From: Fiminaster sp050874705
Lineage (GTDB): Bacteria; Bacillota_I; Bacilli_A; RFN20; CAG-826
DNA length: 6,419 nt
Assembly (NCBI GenBank): GCA_050874705.1
Contig: JBNMLE010000047.1
Span: 1 to 6,419, forward strand
Reading direction: 5' to 3'
This document shows, piece by piece, positions 1 to 6,095 of the stretch; position 1 is the stretch's first letter; each line of letters begins with the position of its first letter. The notes below the pieces were generated by a model that saw only the letters and a program-made list of their open reading frames with translations, searched no databases and was not told the origin of the DNA. Both the position numbers and the translations under genes were made by a program.

Positions 1-7
1 ATAAATA

Positions 8-1375
8 CTAATATTCAATTTTATCTAATAGATATTCTCTTACTTTTTCAATTGGCAATCTAATTTGTTCCATTGTGTCTCTATCACGGATTGTGACTGC
101 GTTATCATTAGCTGTATCGAAGTCAACAGTTATGCAATAAGGTGTTCCAATTGCGTCTTGTCTGCGATAACGTTTACCAATTGAACCTGTTTCATCATAA
201 GTTACTGAGAAGTGCTTATTCAATTTACTTAAAAGCTCTTTAGCTTGTCCGCCCAACTGTTTGCTCAATGGCAAAACAGCAGCAAGATAAGGCGCTAAAC
301 ATGGCTTAAAGTGCATAACAACGCGACTATCTTTTTCAAGTTGTTCTACATCATATGCTTCGCATGCTACCATCAAGAAAATTCTTTCAACACCCATTGA
401 TGGTTCAATACAATAAGGAACATATTTTTCATTTGTTTCAGGATCTAAATACTCAAGAGATTCACCACTTGCAGCCATATGACGTTTAAGATCATAATCA
501 GTTCTATCAGCTACACCAAGTATTTCGCCCCATCCAAATGGGAATTTGTATTCAACATCTGTTGTTGCTTTTGAATAAAAAGCAAGTTCTTCAGGTTCGT
601 GGTCACGATATCTTAAATTTTCTTGGCTAATGTTTAAGCTTTCAATAAATTTAAGAGCGTAATCTTTCCAATATGCAAACCATTCAAGATCAGTATTAGG
701 CTTACAGAAGAATTCCATTTCCATTTGTTCGAACTCTCTAACTCTAAAAATAAAGTTTCCTGGAGTGATTTCGTTTCTAAAACTTTTGCCAATATTACAA
801 ATACCAAAAGGTATTTTTCTTCTAGTTGTTCTTTGAACATTTTTGAAGTTAACAAACATACCTTGTGCGGTTTCTGGTCTTAAATAAACCAAACTTTCGC
901 TTGCTTCTGTTACTCCAATATGTGTTCTGAACATCATGTTAAATTGTCGAATATCTGTAAAATTAGATTTGCCACAAACAGGACATTTAACTTTGTTATC
1001 ACGAATAAACTTAATCATTTGTTCGCTTGTCATGCCATTAACATCAACTTCAGGATGTGTCGCTTCAATAAGTTCATCAGCACGATGCCTTGCATGACAT
1101 TCTTTGCAATCAATTAAAGGATCTGTAAATGTTGCAACGTGTCCAGTCGCTTTCCAAACATTAGGATTCATTAATATTGCAGCATCAATACCAACATTAG
1201 TTGGTGATTCACGAACGAATTTTTCCCACCACAATTTTTTAATATTGTTTTTAAGTTCTACTCCAAGAGGTCCGAAATCCCATGAATTGGATAATCCGCC
1301 GTAAATTTCAGAATCTTGGTAAACAAAACCACTTGTAATTAAGTGATTAACTATTTCGTCAAATTTCTTTTCCAT
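8..1375 (-). CDS. glyS: Glycyl-tRNA synthetase, single-chain alpha2 type
   Basis: Cytoplasmic class II synthetase that charges tRNA-Gly with glycine using ATP. The 455-aa length fits the homodimeric (eukaryote/archaeal-like) form rather than the alpha2beta2 GlyQ/GlyS form. Seen in the sequence: a motif 1 region YGGLSNSWDFGPLG (25-38); an insertion with paired cysteines CKEC (90-93) and CPVC (131-134), a likely zinc site; motif 2 FRNEITP...RVREFEQMEME (199-221); motif 3 EPSMGVER (324-331); and an anticodon-binding domain from about 350 to the end. The ATG start has AGAGGT at 1381-1386, 5 nt upstream, and the stop is TAG. A good promoter lies in the 72-nt gap after recO, so it can be expressed separately from that operon. 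The leader is too short for a T-box. The tryptophan codons are TGG. Identification is secure. Confidence 0.97.
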   Translation of the reverse strand: MEKKFDEIVNHLITSGFVYQDSEIYGGLSNSWDFGPLGVELKNNIKKLWWEKFVRESPTNVGIDAAILMNPNVWKATGHVATFTDPLIDCKECHARHRADELIEATHPEVDVNGMTSEQMIKFIRDNKVKCPVCGKSNFTDIRQFNMMFRTHIGVTEASESLVYLRPETAQGMFVNFKNVQRTTRRKIPFGICNIGKSFRNEITPGNFIFRVREFEQMEMEFFCKPNTDLEWFAYWKDYALKFIESLNISQENLRYRDHEPEELAFYSKATTDVEYKFPFGWGEILGVADRTDYDLKRHMAASGESLEYLDPETNEKYVPYCIEPSMGVERIFLMVACEAYDVEQLEKDSRVVMHFKPCLAPYLAAVLPLSKQLGGQAKELLSKLNKHFSVTYDETGSIGKRYRRQDAIGTPYCITVDFDTANDNAVTIRDRDTMEQIRLPIEKVREYLLDKIEY

Positions 1376-1399
1376 AAATTACCTCTAAAACAATCAAAA

Positions 1400-1428
1400 A
1401 GTTTATTGATTAAAGTATGCTTTGTCAA
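1400..1428 (-). promoter_or_regulatory. Promoter of glyS
   Basis: A perfect -35 box TTGACA (1423-1428) is followed by a 17-nt spacer and a -10 box TAAACT (1400-1405, 4 of 6 matches), pointing at glyS. Transcription would start near 1393, giving a leader of about 18 nt that contains the AGAGGT ribosome site. A perfect dyad, AATCAA (1392-1397) and TTGATT (1406-1411), brackets the -10 box. A second, weaker -10-like TATAAT sits upstream at 1432-1437, with a possible TTCAAA -35 at 18-nt spacing inside the end of recO. Confidence 0.7.
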
Positions 1429-1447
1429 CCTATTATAAGTGAACTAA

Positions 1448-2170
1448 TTAGATAGTTTGAAGCATTTTAACTGATTTAAGTTTAATATTTAACTGCATTT
1501 CCAAAAAAACAGATAAATCGTTTATTAATTTAATGCAAACAGTATCATCGAAAGTATGCAAACAAAAGGAGTTAATATCTGATTTAAAAATTTGTCGTAT
1601 TATTTTAAGTTCAAGCGATGAATATTTTGTGCCATTTAAGCCGTCGAAACAATCTTGACAAATAAATCCTCCATCAATATAACTAACAGCGGTTATTTGG
1701 GTTGTTTTGCCGCATTTTTGGCAACAATCAACATTCAAGCCATAGCCAGTTTCTTTTAAAACATGAGCAAAATAATATAAACCGATTGTTAAAGGGTTAA
1801 ATTTAGATGCTAATAAAGATTGGCTTTTTTCTAAAAATGGGTAAATATTGATCGCATCTTCGTTAGTAACAATAATTCTGGACGATAATTCACATAGCAA
1901 ATTAACCACTACAAGTAATTTGAATTCAGAATCGTTGTTTAAAAGTGAGTTTAATATAGTTCCGGTTCTTAAAGTGAATCCATCTTTACCTTTTGAAAGT
2001 TGAAAATGCGATTTATTCATCAATTGAATGCTTGGCGCATTTTTGCTTTCTAATTTTAAAACACCTTTCGCTAAAAACGATTTTATTCCTTCGTTTGAGA
2101 CAACATTAACCATCATATCATTGTCTTTAAAAGGAGTAGTTCTTATTACTATGCCATCAAATTCAAACAT
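1448..2170 (-). CDS. recO: DNA repair protein RecO
   Basis: Recombination mediator that helps load RecA on SSB-coated single-stranded DNA together with RecR (and RecF) in gap repair, and can anneal complementary strands. The 240-aa length is normal for the family. The N-terminal part MFEFDGIVIRTTPFKDNDMMV (1-21) is the typical start of the OB-fold domain. The middle is helical and carries LYYFAHVLKETGYGLNV, followed by a four-cysteine zinc site, C150-x2-C153 and C171-x2-C174. The start ATG overlaps the era stop by one base (TAATG at 2168-2172) with no recognisable SD, so translation is probably coupled to era by re-initiation. The position after era and before glyS matches other Bacilli. No truncation or frameshift is seen. 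Confidence 0.95.
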   Translation of the reverse strand: MFEFDGIVIRTTPFKDNDMMVNVVSNEGIKSFLAKGVLKLESKNAPSIQLMNKSHFQLSKGKDGFTLRTGTILNSLLNNDSEFKLLVVVNLLCELSSRIIVTNEDAINIYPFLEKSQSLLASKFNPLTIGLYYFAHVLKETGYGLNVDCCQKCGKTTQITAVSYIDGGFICQDCFDGLNGTKYSSLELKIIRQIFKSDINSFCLHTFDDTVCIKLINDLSVFLEMQLNIKLKSVKMLQTI

Positions 2171-3042
2171 TATTTATAGCCGAGTTCTTTAAGTATTCTT
2201 GGATTATTAATCCAATCTTCTTTTACAGAGACAAATAACTCAAGAAATATATGCTTATTGAAGTATTCTTCAAGTGTTTTTCTTGACTTAGTCCCAATCA
2301 TGCGAATCATTTTTCCGCCTTTACCGATTACAATACCTTTATGTGATTCTCGATCAACAATGATAGTTGCCTTAATATAAACTTCATCTTTTTTATGTTC
2401 GATATTATCTACGCGAACAGCCAATTCGTGTGGAACTTCTTCTTTTAAATATTTTAAAAGTTTCTCGCGAATTATTTCAGAAACATAAAAAGCTGCATCT
2501 TTATCGCTTATTGCGTCTTCAGGATAATATCTTGGACCATCTTTTATGATCTTTTTAATTTCATCTAACAATACTTCGATATTGAAATTCTCAATAGCGC
2601 TCATTTCAATTAGTTTTGCTTTTGGGTAAGCCTGAGAATAGATTTTCTTCACTTCTTCAATTTCAGGAAGTCTCATCAAATCGATTTTATTAATAACTAA
2701 AAATAAAGGTACATCATTATGAATTGCGTTCATAATGACTCTATCGCCTTCGTTAAATTTCTTTGATGCATCAACAACAAGTACGATTGCGTCTACATTT
2801 TTTGTAGAATCAAAAGCATCTTGATTCATTATTTTTCCAAGCGAATGACGAGCTTTGTGTATACCAGGAGTATCAACAAAAACAATTTGGTATTCTCCAT
2901 CGTCATAAATGCCTCTAATTGCATTTCTTGTTGTTTGAGCCTTGTTTGTGACAATGGCTATATCGCGTTCAAGAAGAGCATTTAAAATAGTTGATTTGCC
3001 AGCATTTGGCTTTCCGATAATTGCAACAAAACCTGATTTCAT
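2170..3042 (-). CDS. era: GTPase Era, 30S ribosomal subunit assembly factor
   Basis: Essential Ras-like GTPase that binds the 3' end of 16S rRNA near the anti-SD and checks small-subunit maturation; it acts in the cytoplasm or loosely at the membrane. At 290 aa it has the usual two domains. G-domain motifs: P-loop GKPNAGKST (10-18), switch I TT (37-38), DTPG (57-60), NKID (118-121) and SAI (148-150). The C-terminal KH domain carries IGKGGKMIR (239-247) and ends with the typical LGY. The start ATG sits in a TAATG overlap (3040-3044) with the end of the YbeY-Cdd reading frame, again without an SD, which implies coupled translation. YbeY and Era are both 16S maturation factors, so their joint expression makes sense. 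Identification is secure. Confidence 0.98.
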   Translation of the reverse strand: MKSGFVAIIGKPNAGKSTILNALLERDIAIVTNKAQTTRNAIRGIYDDGEYQIVFVDTPGIHKARHSLGKIMNQDAFDSTKNVDAIVLVVDASKKFNEGDRVIMNAIHNDVPLFLVINKIDLMRLPEIEEVKKIYSQAYPKAKLIEMSAIENFNIEVLLDEIKKIIKDGPRYYPEDAISDKDAAFYVSEIIREKLLKYLKEEVPHELAVRVDNIEHKKDEVYIKATIIVDRESHKGIVIGKGGKMIRMIGTKSRKTLEEYFNKHIFLELFVSVKEDWINNPRILKELGYK

Positions 3043-3443
3043 TATTTTAAATCATCGCCAGAAAACGCAAATGGAAGAAGTTCTTTTGCGTTTGTTTCTT
3101 GAATTGTTCCTTTTAAATTAGCCATATATATTGGTGCTTTGCTTGGGAATAATTCAGAGATAACTTGTCTACATGCACCACATGGCGAACAAGGTCCTTC
3201 TGTATCAGCTGCTAAAGCAAGGGCGACAAAATCATCTTTTGTCTTTCCGTGTAAATAGGCATTATATAAGGCGTTTCTCTCTGCACACATACAAAGTGGA
3301 TATGATGAATTTTCGATATTTGCACCAAGAAAAACTTCTCCATCTTTGCATAATATTGCCGCGCCTACTTTAAAATGAGAATAGGGTGTATAAGCCAATT
3401 TTCTCGCTTCTATTGCTTTATTGACAAGTTCTTTTACTTCCAT
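3042..3443 (-). CDS. cdd: Cytidine deaminase from an internal start
   Basis: Probable separate 133-aa product beginning at ATG 3441-3443 inside the YbeY-Cdd frame. Cdd deaminates cytidine and deoxycytidine to (deoxy)uridine in pyrimidine salvage and works as a zinc homotetramer in Bacilli. Counting from this start, the zinc ligands and catalytic acid are C53, E55, C88 and C91, almost the spacing of Bacillus Cdd (C53, E55, C86, C89 as I recall), and the length fits the family's roughly 130-136 aa. A consensus AGGAGG (3451-3456) lies 7 nt before the ATG, far better than the site in front of ybeY itself. I therefore infer that free Cdd is made besides, or instead of, the fusion. The last codon overlaps era. 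DeoC, encoded nearby, acts further down deoxynucleoside breakdown. Confidence 0.75.
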   Translation of the reverse strand: MEVKELVNKAIEARKLAYTPYSHFKVGAAILCKDGEVFLGANIENSSYPLCMCAERNALYNAYLHGKTKDDFVALALAADTEGPCSPCGACRQVISELFPSKAPIYMANLKGTIQETNAKELLPFAFSGDDLK

Positions 3444-3887
3444 GTTGTGGCCTCCTAGAATTTCATTTTGTAACCCAAACATTATTTTTTCATCTTCAGC
3501 TTTCATATGATCATAGCCTAATAAATGAAGAAGGCCGTGAACAAACAAGAATGACATTTCCCTTTTAACAGTATGTCCGTATAAAACTGCTTGTTCTTCT
3601 GCTTTTTCATATGAAATGATAATTTCTCCAAGAGAAGTTGGGATAATATCGCTGGCTTTTTCCTCTTTGTCATCAAAAAAAGCAAAGCTTATAACATCAG
3701 TTGGTAGATCGACTCCTCGATAATCTTTATTGATTTGATGAATAAAGGTGTTATCGCATATTGTTACATCGACAACATAATTAGATTTAATCGCCAAATG
3801 AGAAAACGTTTTTTCCATCAATGCTTTGAATATGCATTCATAGCTATCGTATTCTTTTTTTTCATTGTTAACAAAATCTAGTTCCAT
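3042..3887 (-). CDS. ybeY-cdd: YbeY-cytidine deaminase in-frame fusion
   Basis: One open frame of 281 aa carries two complete enzymes. Residues 1 to about 146 are YbeY, the metal-dependent endoribonuclease of 16S rRNA maturation and ribosome quality control: DLPTDVISFAF (60-70) and the metal-binding motif HGLLHLLGYDH with H117, H121 and H127. Residues 149-281 are a full cytidine deaminase: HFKVGAA (171-177), C201-A-E203, and PCGAC with C236 and C239. Nothing recognisable lies between the domains. YbeY is normally a separate gene of about 150 aa, and in Bacilli dgkA usually separates it from cdd. A TAG in the +1 frame at 3455-3457, overlapping the internal SD, suggests an earlier separate stop. 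The ATG at 3885-3887 has no SD, and the only in-frame codons between it and an upstream TAA (3906-3908) are non-start codons, so this start is the only choice. A natural fusion is likely; a sequence error is not excluded. Confidence 0.88.
   Translation of the reverse strand: MELDFVNNEKKEYDSYECIFKALMEKTFSHLAIKSNYVVDVTICDNTFIHQINKDYRGVDLPTDVISFAFFDDKEEKASDIIPTSLGEIIISYEKAEEQAVLYGHTVKREMSFLFVHGLLHLLGYDHMKAEDEKIMFGLQNEILGGHNMEVKELVNKAIEARKLAYTPYSHFKVGAAILCKDGEVFLGANIENSSYPLCMCAERNALYNAYLHGKTKDDFVALALAADTEGPCSPCGACRQVISELFPSKAPIYMANLKGTIQETNAKELLPFAFSGDDLK
3441..3457 (-). promoter_or_regulatory. Internal SD and start codon for cdd, with an out-of-frame TAG
   Basis: On the minus strand CTAGGAGG is followed by a 7-nt spacer and ATG (3441-3443). 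In the fused frame these bases encode L-G-G-H-N-M. A TAG at 3455-3457 overlaps the SD in the +1 frame. This is exactly what a normal stop-SD-start junction between two adjacent genes looks like, except that the stop is not in frame. Confidence 0.8.
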
Positions 3888-3902
3888 AATGTTTAGATTT
3901 AT

Positions 3903-3931
3903 ATTTTAGCACAATAAGTTATTTTTAATAA
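3903..3931 (-). promoter_or_regulatory. Putative extended -10 promoter of ybeY-cdd-era-recO
   Basis: TGCTAAAAT gives a TG-extended -10 box (TAAAAT at 3903-3908). At 17-nt spacing the -35 position reads TTATTA (3926-3931, 3 of 6 matches). The expected start near 3896 leaves a leader of only about 9 nt before the ybeY ATG, with no SD. The -35 part overlaps the stop codon of the C39 gene and a 15-nt dyad at 3918-3932 (GTTATT/AATAAC). Confidence 0.45.
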
Positions 3932-5091
3932 CACTTATACAAAAATTTCACTTTTTCTTTATCAAATTCACTTCTTTTATCGCTTGCTGATAGTAATATT
4001 TCAAAATGTTCTATTAGCAAATAAAATATTCCGAAGTTAAATAAAATATAATTAACACTGATGTTTTTTGTATAAATCATCAACAAGAAGCTTAATATAA
4101 TAATGACAAAAGTCATAAAAATTTTAAAAGCGGCTTTTCTAAATGCAAAGTTATTAGCGGATTCCATCACATTTCCAACTGATTCGGCATTTAAATAGTT
4201 TGGTATTTTCTTGAAATTGTTTTCTTCTAAACAAATTTTTTCTTTTATCGAATTATCTTTTTTAGCGAACAAAGCCTTTTTTCCAATAAGAACTAATAGA
4301 ATAATTAGAATCGGAAAACAATAAAATGGATCATTAACTATAGCGATCACTATTATTACAACAGACATAACTGATGAAGCGATAAAAGAATTGTTGAATT
4401 CAAAATATTTTTGTTTAAAAGACAAATAATTTTGGTAATCTTCGAATTTGTTTTGCTTAGAAAAATATTTATCAATATATAAATAGTCAAAGAAAATTAT
4501 TTCTTTGAAAATATACCATTTTTCTACTAATTCGAATAAAGCAAATAATGTTAAGAAAATTATTGGTATGAAAACAAACGAATCACTTTTAACAAAAAAT
4601 AACCCCACTATAATCGATATAAATGGTAATAAAGTCAAAGCGATTTTTGTGATTTTAAATCTTATAGGAAGAATTCTATTTTTAATACTATCATGGCAAT
4701 TTGTCTGAATATGCTCATATATCTCAAGTGTCTTAAAAGAAAATATTTTTAGAAATTCATCTTTTTTATATTTTATTTTTCCTTTATCAGGATCAAAAAC
4801 AAAAACGTGTCTTTTAGTAATGTTCTTAACAAAAACCAAATGTTTTTCGTTAATTAAAGCTAAAAATGGTGTTTTTGGAAATTTAAAATCATTTTGCTCG
4901 TATGAATAAGCTTTTAAAACAACATTATTTGCTTTAGCAAGCTCGATAATATCGTAAAAAGTATAACAATCGCTTTTTTTAGGCTTTCTAAGATACAAGT
5001 ATTTCTTATCTTTGTTTAAGTCCGCTAAAAGCATTTTAAGGCACGTAAATCCACAATCATTTTCAGTACTTTGATAAATAAAATAATCCAT
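3925..5091 (-). CDS. C39 peptidase domain plus six-helix ABC-exporter-like membrane domain, no ATPase
   Basis: A 388-aa protein. The N-terminal domain (1 to about 130) is a C39 peptidase, the type that cuts double-glycine leaders from bacteriocin-like peptides during export. All key residues are visible: Q7, C13 in QSTENDCG, H84 in NEKHLVFV, and D100 in FDPDKG. Hydrophobic helices follow at about 147-167, 172-190, 237-255, 257-271, 322-341 and 347-367. The pairing and long loops match the transmembrane domain of a PCAT-type ABC exporter. No Walker A, signature or Walker B motif is present; the protein ends about 20 residues after the last helix, where the ATPase domain normally begins, and only 37 nt separate its stop from ybeY. 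The ATG has AGGAGA (5099-5104) at 7 nt. A TATAAG -10-like box (5111-5116) lacks a good -35. No leader-peptide gene is visible. It may pair with an ATPase encoded elsewhere, be a non-transporting peptidase, or be a remnant. Confidence 0.85.
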   Translation of the reverse strand: MDYFIYQSTENDCGFTCLKMLLADLNKDKKYLYLRKPKKSDCYTFYDIIELAKANNVVLKAYSYEQNDFKFPKTPFLALINEKHLVFVKNITKRHVFVFDPDKGKIKYKKDEFLKIFSFKTLEIYEHIQTNCHDSIKNRILPIRFKITKIALTLLPFISIIVGLFFVKSDSFVFIPIIFLTLFALFELVEKWYIFKEIIFFDYLYIDKYFSKQNKFEDYQNYLSFKQKYFEFNNSFIASSVMSVVIIVIAIVNDPFYCFPILIILLVLIGKKALFAKKDNSIKEKICLEENNFKKIPNYLNAESVGNVMESANNFAFRKAAFKIFMTFVIIILSFLLMIYTKNISVNYILFNFGIFYLLIEHFEILLSASDKRSEFDKEKVKFLYKCY

Positions 5092-5150
5092 AATTCAATC
5101 TCCTAATATACTTATAGACAAAAATAAGGATTATTTATTCAAAAATTTCA

Positions 5151-5183
5151 TAATAAAAGGGATGCTATAATTTTTAGCATCCC
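5151..5183 (-). terminator. Intrinsic terminator after rpsU
   Basis: A perfect 9-bp stem, GGGATGCTA (5159-5167) with TAGCATCCC (5175-5183), and a 7-nt loop. On the minus strand it is followed by the T-rich tail TTTTATTA (5151-5158). It lies 32 nt beyond the rpsU stop and ends the rpmF-deoC-rpsU transcripts before the C39 gene. Confidence 0.9.
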
Positions 5184-5215
5184 AATTTTGATTAACTTAT
5201 GTTACAAAGCACAAA

Positions 5216-5389
5216 TTAATAGGCTTTACGTCTAGCCATTTCGCTTTTCATTTTGCGTTTAAGACCTTTTTTGAGATAGAATTCTCTTTTGCGTGTTTCG
5301 AGGAGTACGCCAGATTTGTTAACGCTTCTTTTAAAACGGCGAAGTGCTTCATCTAATGTTTCGTTTTCACGAACGACTGTTTTAGGCAT
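5216..5389 (-). CDS. rpsU: 30S ribosomal protein S21
   Basis: A 57-aa basic protein of the small ribosomal subunit, located near the anti-SD end of 16S rRNA and linked to initiation. The translation starts MPKTVVRENETLDEALRRFK and continues through the family hallmark KREFYLKKGLKRK (34-46) to the basic end MARRKAY; the length matches Bacilli S21. The ATG at 5387-5389 is preceded by AAGGAGAT (5398-5405), a near-perfect SD, with AGGAG 10 nt from the start. It lies 44 nt after deoC with no convincing promoter in the gap, so it is probably read together with deoC. A strong terminator follows. In Bacilli rpsU is often found upstream of the phoH-ybeY-era cluster, which agrees with its place here. 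Confidence 0.97.
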   Translation of the reverse strand: MPKTVVRENETLDEALRRFKRSVNKSGVLLETRKREFYLKKGLKRKMKSEMARRKAY

Positions 5390-5433
5390 TTATTTTCATC
5401 TCCTTTCTGACTAACGTAACTAATATTTAATTT

Positions 5434-6078
5434 TTATTCACCTTTTACGATTGCAACACCGCAAGAGGCACCAATTCTTGATGCACCAGCATCAACCATA
5501 GCGAGTGCTTCTTCTTTATTGTGCACACCGCCACTAGCTTTAACACCAATATTTGGTCCAACAGCATCTCTCATAAGTTTGACTGCGTGAGTTGTTGCGC
5601 CACCTTTTGAGAAACCTGTCGAAGTTTTGACATAATCTGCATTTCCTTTAACACATGCTTTTGAACATTCGATGATTTCATCATCGCTAAGTAAGCAAGT
5701 TTCAAGAATAACTTTTAGCAAAATGTTTCCACATGCTTCCTTTACCATATTTACTTCTTTGGCAATTTCATCATATTTATGTTCTTTTGCCCAAGAAATA
5801 TTTAATACCATGTCAATTTCTGTTGCGCCAGCTTTAATAGCTTCGCTAGCTTCAAATGCTTTAACACTAGAAAGTGTTGCTCCGAGTGGGAAACCAATAA
5901 CTGTGCAAACCTTAACATCGCTACCTTTTAATAATTTAGCTGCGAGTGAAACAAAGCAAGGGTTGACACACACGGATGCGAAATCATATTCGCGAGCTTC
6001 TTCACAAAGCTTCTCAATCATTGATGCAGTTGCATCTGGTTTAAGAAGAGTGTGATCAATCATTTTATTTAATTTCAT
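5434..6078 (-). CDS. deoC: Deoxyribose-phosphate aldolase
   Basis: Class I aldolase that splits 2-deoxyribose-5-phosphate into acetaldehyde and glyceraldehyde-3-phosphate, the last step of deoxynucleoside breakdown; cytoplasmic TIM barrel. At 214 aa it is the usual size for the short bacterial form. Visible hallmarks: IDHTLLKPDAT (7-17), VCTVIGFPLGA (57-67), EIDMVLN with D89 (87-93), the Schiff-base lysine K151 in YVKTSTGF (149-156), and the second lysine K180 in GVKASGG (178-184). The chosen ATG has GAGGTG (6084-6089) 5 nt upstream; the next ATG (M6) has no such site and would cut into the conserved N-terminus. It has its own promoter after rpmF, and rpsU follows. Cdd, encoded about 2 kb away, feeds the same salvage route. 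Identification is secure. Confidence 0.97.
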   Translation of the reverse strand: MKLNKMIDHTLLKPDATASMIEKLCEEAREYDFASVCVNPCFVSLAAKLLKGSDVKVCTVIGFPLGATLSSVKAFEASEAIKAGATEIDMVLNISWAKEHKYDEIAKEVNMVKEACGNILLKVILETCLLSDDEIIECSKACVKGNADYVKTSTGFSKGGATTHAVKLMRDAVGPNIGVKASGGVHNKEEALAMVDAGASRIGASCGVAIVKGE

Positions 6079-6095
6079 ATTTTCACCTCAGGTAG

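Noticed and set aside
634..855. Minus-strand open frame inside glyS in another frame
   Set aside because: A shifted reading of glyS motif 2; the real frame is intact throughout.
920..1304. Two plus-strand open frames opposite glyS
   Set aside because: Both lie within the conserved glyS coding sequence and have no recognisable motif or ribosome site.
1376..1447. T-box riboswitch upstream of glyS
   Set aside because: The 72-nt gap contains a promoter only about 18 nt before the ATG and lacks the T-box consensus and terminator/antiterminator stems.
3173..3373. Plus-strand open frame opposite cdd
   Set aside because: Antisense to the cdd zinc-site region, with no sign of being a gene.
3441..3458. 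LGG at the YbeY-Cdd joint read as a double-glycine cleavage site for the nearby C39 peptidase
   Set aside because: The GG pair is explained by the SD bases GGAGG being translated. There is no leader-peptide character before it, and both flanking domains are cytoplasmic enzymes.
3888..3924. Remains of an ATPase domain after the C39 gene
   Set aside because: Only 37 nt are available, filled by the putative ybeY promoter; no ABC motif is readable in any frame.
4505..4708. Plus-strand open frame opposite the C39 gene
   Set aside because: Hydrophobic translation is the mirror of the membrane helices; no ribosome site or family match.
5390..5433. Separate promoter for rpsU
   Set aside because: No -10/-35 pair with acceptable spacing was found in the gap or at the deoC end; co-transcription with deoC is simpler.
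5672..6055. A 127-codon open frame on the plus strand opposite deoC
   Set aside because: It is fully antisense to deoC, whose catalytic motifs are certain. The translation is Ser/Ala/Thr-rich with no family motif, and no ribosome site precedes it.
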